From: Paenibacillus sp. NAIST15-1
Lineage (GTDB): Bacteria; Bacillota; Bacilli; Paenibacillales; Paenibacillaceae
NCBI RefSeq assembly: GCF_001894745.1
Contig: NZ_BBYF01000007.1
Location: 1-64,000, forward strand
Direction of reading: 5' to 3'
Length of the DNA: 64,000 nucleotides
The notes under the pieces were generated by a model. That model did not search any database. It was not told the DNA's origin and was given only the letters and a program-made list of their open reading frames with translations. The translations under genes and the position numbers were made by a program. Positions 52,120-60,651 of the stretch are shown here, piece by piece (position 1 is the first letter of the stretch; each line of letters begins with the position of its first letter).

Positions 52120-52527
52120 TTGAACATTCAAGAAGTGATGGATATATTGCCGCATCGTTACCCATTTCTCATGATTGATCGCGTCACTCAGATTGAACCG
52201 GGTACGTCCGCGAACGGATATAAACTCATTTCTCACAATGAATGGTTTATGTCGGGTGCGTCAACTTTCATGCCGGATTCGCTTATTATTGAAGCACTTG
52301 CCCAGCTAGGAGCTTTTACAGCTGTCCAGAGTCAGCAGGGTAGTCTTGGCTTCTTATCTTCATTGAAAGGTGTGGAATCAATGGGGAGCGCATATGCAGG
52401 GGACAAGCTAGAGCTCAGCTATGAAGTACTGCGGAGCAAAAAGGGATTCACAATTGGCAAAGGCGAGGCTTCAGTGGACGGACGTGTCATTCTAAGAGCA
52501 GATGAGATCATGATTTATACCGCTTGA
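52120..52527 (+). CDS. FabZ-like hotdog-fold dehydratase
   Basis: A 135-residue protein beginning NIQEVMDILPHRYPFLMIDR, the FabZ catalytic histidine block, with the second catalytic residue in DSLIIEALAQLGAFTAV. FabZ dehydrates 3-hydroxyacyl-ACP in fatty acid synthesis. However, the usual active-site loop E-x-F-F-x-G-H-F-P-x-x-P-V-M-P-G is replaced by NEWFMSGASTFMPDS, so it may be a paralogue with another acyl substrate. TTG start after TAGGAGCTGATACG. It is followed by a terminator shared with the convergent LPMO gene. Confidence 0.85.
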   Translation: MNIQEVMDILPHRYPFLMIDRVTQIEPGTSANGYKLISHNEWFMSGASTFMPDSLIIEALAQLGAFTAVQSQQGSLGFLSSLKGVESMGSAYAGDKLELSYEVLRSKKGFTIGKGEASVDGRVILRADEIMIYTA

Positions 52528-52563
52528 TGAGATGAAGGATTATTATCTAAATCGCAATCAATA

Positions 52564-52603
52564 AAGAAGAGTCGTCCGGGGAATTACATGGACGACTCTT
52601 CTT
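52564..52603. terminator. Bidirectional terminator between FabZ-like and LPMO genes
   Basis: AAGAAGAGTCGTCC pairs perfectly with GGACGACTCTTCTT, with T/A runs on the two sides. Confidence 0.92.
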
Positions 52604-52640
52604 GTTATTTGGAAGGGGGAAATATCTTATATCTTGTATC

Positions 52641-53990
52641 TTATTTAACAGCCCATAATGCTGGAACGTTAGTAGGCTCCCAGCCAGCTAATGATGTGTG
52701 CGGCTGGAGGCACTCGTATACCGTGCCATTGTAAGTAACTTTGTCGCCCACTGCATAGGATTTATTTTCTACCCAAGCAGCTACTGCAGGTGCATCAGCA
52801 GTTGTAGCGGATACTGCATTGCTGTCTGCAGAGACATTCCCAGCAGCGTCAAATGCACGGACAGTGAATGTGTACGCTGTCTTCGGGCTGAGGCCAGTAA
52901 CCACATAGTCTGTTGTTGTGCCGGATACAGTTGCAACTAATGTCGTTCCACGATAAACGCGGTAGCCAGCAACGCCAACATTATCAGTGGAAGGGCTCCA
53001 CATCAGCGATACCGAAGTAGATGTCGGTGTACCCATTACATGCAAGCCAGTTGGTGCAGTTGGAGGGTCATTATCAACAGGTACTGTAGGTGTGGTAACG
53101 CTTACTACATTGCTAGCAGCTGATTGGTTGCCAGCAGCATCTACCGCTTTCACACTAAATGTATATGCAGTATTGGATGTGAGACCGCTTACAGTATACG
53201 TTAGTGTGGATCCCGGTACGTTGCCAACAAGGGAGTTGCCATTGTACACGTTGTAACCGGTTACACCAACGTTATCACTAGAAGCATCCCATTTCAAGGA
53301 CACGCTTGTTGCTGTTGTTGCAGTCACTGCCAGGTTAGCAGGTGCAGTAGGAGCTTGGTTGTCGCCAGGGTTCGTTCCGCTAAAGTTCACGTCGAGTACA
53401 TTGTAGAATGCGTTTGGAGTATCTGCAATTTCCCACACTGCAAGGATAACATGATAGCCAGTGCGAGCTGGTACATTACAAGTATCCGAATACGTCGATG
53501 GAGGACGTACGCCACCATAATTAACGGAGCAGAATGGTGTTAGATCGAAGGAGTCGCGTGTCAGCTTTGCATTAGGATTCCAATTTTCTTTTGTAATATA
53601 GTATTTCCAGCTTGATGTTGCATGAGCTGCAGTTAGTTTCCAATTGAACGTGTTTTGTCCAGCATTGATGTTGACTTTAGTCCAGCGAGTTGCGGATTGC
53701 TCATCCAGTTCAGGGAAGGCTCCGTTAGCGCTTGCAATTTTGCCGTCAGCAGGTCCAGCATTAGGAAACCCCTTCGGTGCTTCCAAGCTTTGTGGTTCAT
53801 ACTGAATCGCTCCGCAGTTTGTATTCTGACCGGATTTACACAATGCAGCTCTGCTGGCAGGGCCTTCGATATAACCATGTCCAAACGCTTTATCAGCAAA
53901 GAGCACCATACAGATAACCGTTACGAGCATTGCACCAAGACCGACAAGCAACTTCGTTGTTATTGGGTTGGAAAGACGCAGTTGATTCAC
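52641..53990 (-). CDS. Lytic polysaccharide monooxygenase (AA10) with FN3 and CBM5/12
   Basis: A 449-residue secreted enzyme. The signal peptide ends at AFG so that His38 (HGYIEGPASRAALCK) becomes the mature N-terminus, as needed for the copper histidine brace; the second histidine is His123 (KLTAAHATSSW). The AA10 domain runs to ~205 (AFYNVLDVNFSG). Two FN3 domains follow (~215-305 and ~312-400, both with DNVGVxGY), then a C-terminal CBM5/12 (AWVENKSYAVGDKVTYNGTV ... W ... LWAVK). It cleaves crystalline chitin or cellulose by oxidation. GTG start with AGGAGG in front. Monocistronic. Confidence 0.93.
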   Translation of the reverse strand: MNQLRLSNPITTKLLVGLGAMLVTVICMVLFADKAFGHGYIEGPASRAALCKSGQNTNCGAIQYEPQSLEAPKGFPNAGPADGKIASANGAFPELDEQSATRWTKVNINAGQNTFNWKLTAAHATSSWKYYITKENWNPNAKLTRDSFDLTPFCSVNYGGVRPPSTYSDTCNVPARTGYHVILAVWEIADTPNAFYNVLDVNFSGTNPGDNQAPTAPANLAVTATTATSVSLKWDASSDNVGVTGYNVYNGNSLVGNVPGSTLTYTVSGLTSNTAYTFSVKAVDAAGNQSAASNVVSVTTPTVPVDNDPPTAPTGLHVMGTPTSTSVSLMWSPSTDNVGVAGYRVYRGTTLVATVSGTTTDYVVTGLSPKTAYTFTVRAFDAAGNVSADSNAVSATTADAPAVAAWVENKSYAVGDKVTYNGTVYECLQPHTSLAGWEPTNVPALWAVK

Positions 53991-54531
53991 ACTATCAACC
54001 TCCTAAGAATAATGGGATGTCATGAAAACAATTCAAATGAAATGTTAAACCCTTTAAACTTAAAGTCGGCCTCCTTTCCATATGAAGTTGTCAAAATAAA
54101 AGAGTGGAGCTCCTAGATGACGCTATGGATACAGCTTCTAGCAACTCTATTATATAAACTCGGAAGAGTTCATATACAAAGCAACATACTTAGTCCCAAA
54201 ATGAAGGAATCGTGGACATTGTCCAGCAAACGGGTGGATTTCATGAACAGGTATTCGTGGTCGAAATATAGAAGAAAATGCTGTTGAAATATTATTGTTG
54301 TTGTTGTTTGTTTCTATCATACTTGAAAGTGTGACCAATGTGTGAACGAAATATTTTAATTAGATTGCGCATGCCATTATAAAAATTAATTAAACCGCAT
54401 TAACTTTCAGGTTGTACTTTGGAACGGGATGGGAGGTCATTATGGTTCATAAACAAGGAAGAAGGATGCAGCCATCCTTCGTAATCGAAGTGGCGTACAT
54501 CCTTTTATCATGTAGTGTTTGTTGGTTGTAT
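53991..54531. other. Intergenic region upstream of the LPMO gene
   Basis: No coding frame that I can support. It should hold the LPMO promoter, read leftward. A perfect hairpin GAAGGATGCAGCCATCCTTC lies at 54461-54480 and may act as a terminator for the minus-strand VOC gene or as a regulatory element. The region is AT-rich, with a TTG-TTG-TTG-like run near 54296. Confidence 0.5.
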
Positions 54532-54960
54532 TTAACTTGAAAAGTCGCCATTATCGTGATTGATTTGCCATTGAATACCGAATTTATCCGTCAAGTTACC
54601 GTAGGCTTTGCTCCAAAACGTTTCTTGGAGCTCCATGCCAACTTGTCCACCTTCCTTGAGCTTGTTGAAGATGGATGTCAATTTATCGACATCTGTGTCA
54701 ACAATAGAAAGAGTGATATTAGTGCCTGCTTGGTATGGCATGCCCGGAAATACATCAGAAAACATCACGATCGTTCCTTGAATGTTCAGTCTTGCATGCA
54801 TGACCAAATGTTTGGCCTCCTCGGGAAGAGGATGGGATGGATCTGACGGTGTGTCCCCAAATGTCATAATATGAGGCTTGTCTAGCCCGAACACTTCGGC
54901 GTAGTACTCGACTACCTCACGGCAGTTGCCGTTGAAGTTGAGATATGGATGGATGGACAT
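54532..54960 (-). CDS. VOC family protein, PhnB-like
   Basis: A 142-residue PhnB-like VOC-fold protein, often annotated as glyoxalase-like; catalysis is unproven. Seen: MSIHPYLNFNGNCREVVEYY, HLVMHARLNIQGTIVMFSDV, GTNITLSIVDTDVDKLTSIF and the closing LTDKFGIQWQINHDN. AAGGAG stands 11 bases before ATG 54960; the longer GTG frame (54972) overlaps that site. A second PhnB-like gene is at 17477. Confidence 0.88.
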   Translation of the reverse strand: MSIHPYLNFNGNCREVVEYYAEVFGLDKPHIMTFGDTPSDPSHPLPEEAKHLVMHARLNIQGTIVMFSDVFPGMPYQAGTNITLSIVDTDVDKLTSIFNKLKEGGQVGMELQETFWSKAYGNLTDKFGIQWQINHDNGDFSS

Positions 54961-55243
54961 GGTTGGCTTCACTCCTTAGCAGTTGTTGGTTCTGAAGTCT
55001 AACGGTTCTTTTGCATACTAGCATTATTGTCGTTTCACGATTCATTATACATGGAAGTGAAATTCAATCATATTAAATTTTATCTATATTTTTTACTGTC
55101 CATAGAGTTATAGAGTAGGCATGGTAATACAGGAGATTGTTTGCAAGAGAGAAAGAGAAAGGGAAGGGTTCTTTGAGGGATGAAATGGGAAAGATATATG
55201 AAGCGGGTATCTAACACGGGAATAAGAAAGGATGGATTCCACA

Positions 55244-55714
55244 ATGACAGAACCGATTGCAATCCCTGATCTTTCATTAAGACCTTATCAGCTCACAGTG
55301 GAACGAGAGATGGAGACTCCTCCAGCTGTTCTATACAAAGCATGGACACGCTGGTTCGATCGCTGGTTCGCGGAACCGGGAACCGTAATGATGATGGGTG
55401 AGGTGAATACGGTTTTTTATTTTGAAACGGTATACCGCCCTGACACGAAGCACGAGGCCCAGCGGCATCCGCATTACGGTAGATTTCTCCGCCTCGAACA
55501 TGATCGGTTAGTTGAATTGACATGGGTGACGGGGAATGGGGGGACAAAGGGAGCTGAGACTGTCGTTACCGTAACATTGCTTCCCTCTGCTGACGGAACG
55601 AAGCTCCGCCTAACGCATGCTGGATTTCCAGATGAGGCATCCAAGAATCAGCATGAGCAAGCATGGCCAACGGTGCTGGAACAGCTTGATAACCGTATGA
55701 AGATTGCTGACTGA
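55244..55714 (+). CDS. SRPBCC/AHSA1-domain protein
   Basis: A 156-residue START-like (Bet v1-fold) protein. It shows [20 protein letters not shown] near the N-terminus, the central [20 protein letters not shown] and the closing [20 protein letters not shown]. These proteins bind hydrophobic ligands and are often toxin- or stress-related; no enzyme role is assured. ATG 55232 (MDSTMTEP) is an alternative start. Confidence 0.85.
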   Translation: MTEPIAIPDLSLRPYQLTVEREMETPPAVLYKAWTRWFDRWFAEPGTVMMMGEVNTVFYFETVYRPDTKHEAQRHPHYGRFLRLEHDRLVELTWVTGNGGTKGAETVVTVTLLPSADGTKLRLTHAGFPDEASKNQHEQAWPTVLEQLDNRMKIAD

Positions 55715-55739
55715 GCATTTGCTGTATCAATCGTAAAGG

Positions 55740-55770
55740 AAGTATGACACGTTTTTTTCGTGTCATACTT
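55740..55770. terminator. Bidirectional terminator overlapping the tetR stop codon
   Basis: AAGTATGACACG pairs perfectly with CGTGTCATACTT around seven T. It spans the TGA of the convergent TetR gene (55763-55765). Confidence 0.8.
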
Positions 55771-56383
55771 GTATGCCTGCAACGGCATACATTCCGTTAC
55801 GCATAATTTGCGTGAGCTGCTTGGCCATATAATCTACGGAGAACGGCAACTCCTGATCCAGCCATGCCTTGATGACCATCATATAAGCCCCTGCAGAGTA
55901 ATTGATGAGAAATGCGTCATGAACCTTCAATTTAGAGGGATCAGATTGGAGCAGGGTAAGATCTTTACTCATATTCTCCTTAATCATCTCGATCGTAGTC
56001 CACATAAACCCCGGAACGTGCTCCAGCATGACTTTATAAAAATCGCGGTTTCGATCAATATGCTGGAACAACCTAATGAACTTTGGCGTTGGATCATAAG
56101 TGGAATGTTCCTGTTTACCTTTGAACTGGTCTGCGGATGCTGGATGCAATTCGACATCCTCCATCGCTTGCTTCATCATTTCTTGAATGCTTCGCTGCAG
56201 AAGGTCTTGCTTATCCTGGAAATGATAATAAAAAGTAGAGCGATTCATGTCGGCCCTCGCAATAATGTCCTGTACGGTTAAAGCTTCCAAGCCCTTCTCG
56301 GCGATTAGGGTGATGAATGCTTCCTTTATGATGCGTCGTGTTCGCTTTATTCTTCGATCTTCTGTTTTCTGTGAATTGGACAT
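55763..56383 (-). CDS. TetR/AcrR family transcriptional regulator
   Basis: A 206-residue repressor. The N-terminal helix-turn-helix is AFITLIAEKGLEALTVQDII followed by ARADMNRSTFYYHFQDKQDL, the TetR signature. The C-terminal part (FKVHDAFLINYSAGAY-like region LKVHDAFLINYSAGAYMMVI) resembles the TetR_C_7/DhaS-like ligand domain. Divergent from the amidohydrolase at 56565, with a pair of inverted 10-bp sites between them, so it probably represses that gene and itself. Confidence 0.9.
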   Translation of the reverse strand: MSNSQKTEDRRIKRTRRIIKEAFITLIAEKGLEALTVQDIIARADMNRSTFYYHFQDKQDLLQRSIQEMMKQAMEDVELHPASADQFKGKQEHSTYDPTPKFIRLFQHIDRNRDFYKVMLEHVPGFMWTTIEMIKENMSKDLTLLQSDPSKLKVHDAFLINYSAGAYMMVIKAWLDQELPFSVDYMAKQLTQIMRNGMYAVAGIQV

Positions 56384-56442
56384 ATTCGTCTCCTCTGTAG
56401 AAAATATTGAAATCTATCAGACAAGTGATCTGAACCCGTACG

Positions 56443-56539
56443 TTTTCCGACAAAATCTATCATATTGATGGTGGTAGATTATCGTTTCAATTTTATAATA
56501 ATCCTTAAGATTCATTTTATCCAACACTATGTCGGAAAA
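56443..56539. promoter_or_regulatory. Inverted 10-bp site pair between tetR and amidohydrolase
   Basis: TTTTCCGACA (56443-56452) and TGTCGGAAAA (56530-56539) are exact reverse complements, 77 bases apart, one near each gene start. They look like two half-operators or two binding sites of the adjacent TetR protein. Between them a weaker ATCTA...TAGAT inverted repeat surrounds 56455-56480. Confidence 0.5.
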
Positions 56540-56564
56540 TTTTTCTTAGGGAGGAGATGTACCA

Positions 56565-57782
56565 ATGTCTGCGATTTTCTTCAAAGGCGGAACCTTGATT
56601 GATGGAAAAGGCAGATATATAGAGGACGCAGGCGTATTGGTTCAACAGGATGTTATCGTTCAAGCAGGAAAAGCCTCAGAAATTACGGTAGCAGCCGAGG
56701 CACGTGTGGAGGAGCTTGACGGTAAGATTATTATGCCAGGGCTGATTGATGCTCACCTGCATTTAGTTGGTGCAAGAACACCTAATATGGTTGCGGCCTC
56801 GATTACCCCATCAGAAATCCTGATGGGGCGGGCGCTGAATGATACGAAGAAAATGATCAATGCTGGCGTTACGAGTGTTAGAGATGTCGGAAGCCATATT
56901 GCGGTGCATGTGCGCAACCTTATCAAAGAGGGTGAATACAACGGGCCGCGAATTAAGACCTCCTATCAAATGCTGAGTCAAACCGGAGGGCATGGCGATT
57001 TGCATATGCTGCCTCCCCAATTTAACAAATATGGACATATATGCGACGGCATAGCAGAATGCAGCAAGGCAGCGCGGACGATGTTCCGCCAGGGGGCGGA
57101 CTTCATCAAGGTTTGTGCATCAGGAGGGGTATTGTCTGAAAAGGATGACCCCCGTTCGCCCCAATTTACGATTGACGAGCTGAAAGCGATCGTGTATGAG
57201 GCAGAAGCGGCAGGTTCATACGTCGCAGCACATGCCCAGAGCACGGTAGGCGTTAAGAATGCCCTCATAGCAGGTGTCAAAACAATTGAGCATGGGGTGC
57301 TTATTGATGACGAAGGAATCGAGCTCATGTTGAAAGCGAACGCCATATTGGTTCCAACGATGACGATTACGCATTTAATCGTTACTCACGGATCGCGCAT
57401 GGGATTGTCTGAAGCAACGCTGCAAAAGGCCATATTGTTGAATAATGCGCATAATCAAAATATGCAAAAGGCATATCGGGCCGGGATCAAGATTGCAATG
57501 GGCACAGATCTGATGGGCGTAACTCCGATTGAACATGGACAGCATGCTATGGAATTGAGCCTGCTTGTGAGTGAGATTGGACTGAGCCCAATGGAAGCCA
57601 TCATCGCCGCGACCAGAACGGCCGCGGAGGCATGCGCGATGCAGGATTCCATTGGTACGATTGAGGCAGGCAAGCAGGCGGATCTGTTGATTGTCTCCCA
57701 TAACCCACTTCACAATATTAAGGTGCTTGAGGATTGCGTGAATATTGAGCAAGTTTATGTGGGGGGCAAGCGATTAAAGTAA
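56565..57782 (+). CDS. Amidohydrolase, imidazolonepropionase/prolidase-like
   Basis: A 405-residue metal-dependent hydrolase. The metal site is visible: HLH in GLIDAHLHLVGARTP, lysine in GADFIKVCASGGV, histidines in YVAAHAQSTVGV and TIEHGVLIDD, and the aspartate in IAMGTDLMG. These fit the Xaa-Pro/N-acyl-amino-acid-type amidohydrolases acting on dipeptide-like substrates. No signal peptide. GGGAGGAG precedes the ATG. Divergent from a TetR regulator, so induction by a substrate-related ligand is likely. Confidence 0.9.
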   Translation: MSAIFFKGGTLIDGKGRYIEDAGVLVQQDVIVQAGKASEITVAAEARVEELDGKIIMPGLIDAHLHLVGARTPNMVAASITPSEILMGRALNDTKKMINAGVTSVRDVGSHIAVHVRNLIKEGEYNGPRIKTSYQMLSQTGGHGDLHMLPPQFNKYGHICDGIAECSKAARTMFRQGADFIKVCASGGVLSEKDDPRSPQFTIDELKAIVYEAEAAGSYVAAHAQSTVGVKNALIAGVKTIEHGVLIDDEGIELMLKANAILVPTMTITHLIVTHGSRMGLSEATLQKAILLNNAHNQNMQKAYRAGIKIAMGTDLMGVTPIEHGQHAMELSLLVSEIGLSPMEAIIAATRTAAEACAMQDSIGTIEAGKQADLLIVSHNPLHNIKVLEDCVNIEQVYVGGKRLK

Positions 57783-57811
57783 GGAAAAACGGAAATAAGC
57801 AATCATAATTT

Positions 57812-57855
57812 CTCGTCCTTTATTGTTGAGGCTGACAATTCGGGGCGAGTTTTTA
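57812..57855 (+). terminator. Terminator after the amidohydrolase gene
   Basis: CTCGTCC pairs with GGGCGAG across a long loop, followed by TTTTTATT. Confidence 0.65.
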
Positions 57856-57887
57856 TTGCATTTGGGCATGAAAAAGAAAAAAATGAA

Positions 57888-57916
57888 TTGAACTTCTATG
57901 GAATTTATTGTTATAC
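57888..57916 (+). promoter_or_regulatory. Promoter of the FAD oxidoreductase-tetR operon
   Basis: TTGAAC (57888-57893) and TTATAC (57911-57916) with a 17-base spacer. The operator starts at the next base. Confidence 0.7.
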
Positions 57917-57950
57917 TTCAATTAATTAAATGAACATTTAATTAATTGAA
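57917..57950. promoter_or_regulatory. Perfect 34-bp palindromic operator
   Basis: Arms TTCAATTAATTAAATG and CATTTAATTAATTGAA are exact reverse complements with a two-base centre AA. It covers the transcription start just after the -10 box, ideal for blocking by the TetR regulator encoded second in the operon (59313). The binding protein is inferred. Confidence 0.8.
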
Positions 57951-57963
57951 GCGAGGGATATGA

Positions 57964-59298
57964 ATGGGCAAAATCGCAGTTATCGGTGCAGGGATCAGCG
58001 GATTAGGTGCAGCATATCATTTGCAAAAAAAAGGGCACTGTGTAACGGTATTCGAACAATCCAACTCAGTTGGCGGAAGAATGCACACAAGTCGCAAGGG
58101 CGGATATGTTTGGGATAACGGTGCTCAATTTATGGTTGACTCTTACCGGTATATGAAGGAATTGATGAAAGAGCTTAGTATGAGTGAAGATGTGACTTAT
58201 GTCAATCCGATTCAAGCGATGGCGATTGGCAATCAGCAGATTTATCGATTTCAATCGGCGAATCCCTTTAGTTTTTTTCGCCATCCGAAGTTGAATGCCC
58301 GTGCGAAGATAGCTGCCGTGAAGGTGTTGTACAACGCATATAAATATCGGAATGAAATAGACTTTCACGATTCATCTCGCCTATGCTTGCTGGATGATGG
58401 CCGTGATCTGTCGTGGTGGAGAAGCGAGGCAACGGATGCTCTTGTCGACTGGGTGCTTAGTGTCCCAACTTCCACCTTGTTTTTCTGGAACGAACAAGAC
58501 ACATCTTGGCATGCCCCCTTATTATCCTTGCGCGATGCGCGCAGCACTTGGTCGATATATACGCCAAATGGGGGAATGGGGAGAGTTCCCGAAGCGTTGA
58601 GCCGGCTTGTTTCGGTTCAACTTGGTGCGTCAGTCACCGCAGTTGAATCTACCGATATTTCAAGCATCCGAGTTTCAATAGAAGGGAAAGAGGCTCACAC
58701 TTGCGAATATTTCGATAGAGCCATCATCTCCGTCCCTGCACCTGCTGCATTGCGAATGATCGCGAATCCAGAGCTGGAACTGGGAAAGGAACGCACGGAT
58801 TTTCTAGTAAATACGCGGTATACGACAAATGTAACGACGATTATCGGATACGAGAAAGCGCCAGAACAGCAAGCTTATGGATTTGCCGTGCCGTCTGTGC
58901 TGAACTCGGATCTAGCTGCGATCGGGTGGGATCACTTGAAGGGGCCAGACAGGGCTCCATCTGGTCAAGGTATTGCGGTTGCGATGCCGACTCATTCCTA
59001 TAGTCAAGCGAATTGGTCGAAGGCGGATCAAGAAATCGAAAATGAGGTAAAGAGAATGGTAGGACAATTTTATCCGATACAGGATATTCGTCTTATGTTC
59101 ACGCATCTCCATCGATGGAGGCATGCGATGCCGATTCAATATCCAGGTTGGGCTCGATCGCGTGACAAAGCGCTGAAGGCCATGCGGCCAGAGAATCCAA
59201 AGCTGTTTGTCTGCGGCGATTATTGGGCGGGCCCGACGACAGAACATGCTTTGTATTCTGGATACCAGGCAGCAGAGGGAGTATTGGACAGCTTTTAG
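57964..59298 (+). CDS. FAD-dependent oxidoreductase, amine oxidase / protoporphyrinogen oxidase-like
   Basis: A 444-residue flavoprotein. The N-terminal dinucleotide fold is IAVIGAGISGLGAAYHLQKK with the following E in VFEQSNSVGGRMHTS; the C-terminal FAD motif is LFVCGDYWAGPTTEHALYSG. The middle is substrate binding and variable. It belongs with bacterial NAD(P)-binding amine-oxidase-like proteins (COG3380/COG1233 range); the substrate is unknown. First gene of an operon with a TetR regulator, probably induced when a ligand releases TetR from the palindrome upstream. Confidence 0.88.
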   Translation: MGKIAVIGAGISGLGAAYHLQKKGHCVTVFEQSNSVGGRMHTSRKGGYVWDNGAQFMVDSYRYMKELMKELSMSEDVTYVNPIQAMAIGNQQIYRFQSANPFSFFRHPKLNARAKIAAVKVLYNAYKYRNEIDFHDSSRLCLLDDGRDLSWWRSEATDALVDWVLSVPTSTLFFWNEQDTSWHAPLLSLRDARSTWSIYTPNGGMGRVPEALSRLVSVQLGASVTAVESTDISSIRVSIEGKEAHTCEYFDRAIISVPAPAALRMIANPELELGKERTDFLVNTRYTTNVTTIIGYEKAPEQQAYGFAVPSVLNSDLAAIGWDHLKGPDRAPSGQGIAVAMPTHSYSQANWSKADQEIENEVKRMVGQFYPIQDIRLMFTHLHRWRHAMPIQYPGWARSRDKALKAMRPENPKLFVCGDYWAGPTTEHALYSGYQAAEGVLDSF

Positions 59299-59312
59299 AA
59301 AGGAGCAAGCAG

Positions 59313-59924
59313 ATGGCGCGTAGAGCCGGAATTACGATATCAAGAGATGATCTATTAGATGCTGCTTTATTGAAGTTTGCGCAATTGGGATTTGAAGGGA
59401 CGAAGGTAGGCGGCATTGCGGAACAAGCAGGAATTACGCCGGGAGCTTTATACTTTCATTTTAAAAGCAAGGAGGATTTATTTCATTCGTTAGTTGAACG
59501 AGAATTTGCCAAAACAGTCATAAATCCTCCCGCAGCTAACCTGTCGCTTAGAGAAATGTTAGTTTACGCCGGAAGGCAGCTCGTTGACATGTTTCGGAGC
59601 AATCCTCCTTTTACAAAAATCATTTTCATTGAAGGGATCAAAAACCCGCAGATTGCTGCTCCATTCTATCGTCAATTGCTGCGTCAGACTGGTATATTGG
59701 AAGCGGAACTAAGGAGACACTTCCGCATTGCCGAAAATGATGGATCCGCTATTCTACACTATGCCTCCCGTTTTTTTCTAGGTGCGGTGGGATGGGCAGA
59801 GATGGCGCTGGATCTATTCGGAGGAAGACAGCAGGAACAGGTGGAAGACAGCCAAATGATTGAGTTGTACGTGGATATTTTCCTGAAAGGCTTGGAAGGG
59901 ATTGTTCCGCCGAGCAGCCCATAA
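59313..59924 (+). CDS. TetR/AcrR family transcriptional regulator
   Basis: A 203-residue repressor with the usual DNA-binding head: DDLLDAALLKFAQLGFEGTK and AEQAGITPGALYFHFKSKED. The C-terminal ligand domain (HYASRFFLGAVGWAEMALDL) is not typed. AAGGAG is 7 bases before ATG 59313; the frame is open further upstream inside the previous gene. Its stop-to-start distance to the FAD gene is 14 bases, so it is co-transcribed and probably controls the 34-bp palindrome at 57917. Confidence 0.9.
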   Translation: MARRAGITISRDDLLDAALLKFAQLGFEGTKVGGIAEQAGITPGALYFHFKSKEDLFHSLVEREFAKTVINPPAANLSLREMLVYAGRQLVDMFRSNPPFTKIIFIEGIKNPQIAAPFYRQLLRQTGILEAELRRHFRIAENDGSAILHYASRFFLGAVGWAEMALDLFGGRQQEQVEDSQMIELYVDIFLKGLEGIVPPSSP

Positions 59925-59930
59925 TTTGAA

Positions 59931-60046
59931 GACAGCAATTCAGAGCATGTTTGGATCGGCATGTATTCTTTTGGCCCACGGCGAGAGATTGCTTCAAGAT
60001 GCTGGATATATACACAAGCCGTGAGCCATCTGAGGCATTTGCTGTC
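59931..60046 (+). other. Structured element with three nested stems
   Basis: Non-coding. GACAGCAA (59931-59938) pairs with TTGCTGTC (60039-60046); CAGA (59941-59944) with TCTG (60029-60032); GGCCCACGGC (59973-59982) with GCCGTGAGCC (60018-60027, one G-T). The stems are nested in order. It may be the 3' end of the tetR mRNA, a terminator-like element without a T run, or an uncharacterised RNA. Confidence 0.45.
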
Positions 60047-60651
60047 TTACAATGTAATGCGTATTCTTTGAATTATGAATTGAGGGATGTGTGCATAACG
60101 TGTCCAAGCATTTACGTTTGATTTATATAGAAGAGATTCAAGCAGTTCCAAGTTGCTGGAGTAAGTTGACTCAGCCATTCATGAGTCTGAAGTGACAGTA
60201 CTGGGAAGTAGTATACGACCTAGAAAATTAAGAATGAGGGGATTTACCAAGCTTCCATTTTAAATAAAATTGTGCCACGCTGAATAGTGCATTTTGGGTA
60301 ATTAGCAGGTAAAAAGCAAAACCGATCACAGATAGTGTATATGTTAAACGTAAACATGTAAAGAGTTTTTTACATTTAGAGGCGACTTGGAGCTGTGCTT
60401 GCATCGCAGGCCGCTTTCTTGTGAATGTAAAAGCGCTATAAGATTGACATGATCTGGATTGCATACTAGTATGAAGAAAGACTACTATATTTGTTTAACT
60501 TCATTAATACTTCCCTGCATATCTACGACTATCAAACTCAACAAGACATACTCTCCATTTGTTTGAATTTGTTTGCTTTTCTTATCGAACAACACCTATG
60601 ATGCGACGCAAAAGTTAACAATCAACTATCTGACGCGTGGGAGGAAACAAC
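60047..60651. other. Long intergenic region with promoter for the methyltransferase
   Basis: No solid gene. A 34-codon frame from GTG 60091 (VHNVSKHLRLIYIEEIQAVP) ends at 60195; it could be a relic. A good sigma-A promoter lies at TTGACA 60444-60449 / TAGTAT 60467-60472 (17-base spacer), leaving a ~170-base leader before the methyltransferase at 60652. Confidence 0.5.

Noticed and set aside
54150-54338. Minus-strand 62-codon frame in the LPMO upstream region
   Set aside because: Low-complexity asparagine run (NNNNNN) and no ribosome site; treated as non-coding.
55760-56281. Plus-strand 173-codon frame opposite the TetR gene
   Set aside because: It is the shadow of a clear TetR coding sequence with intact helix-turn-helix on the minus strand.
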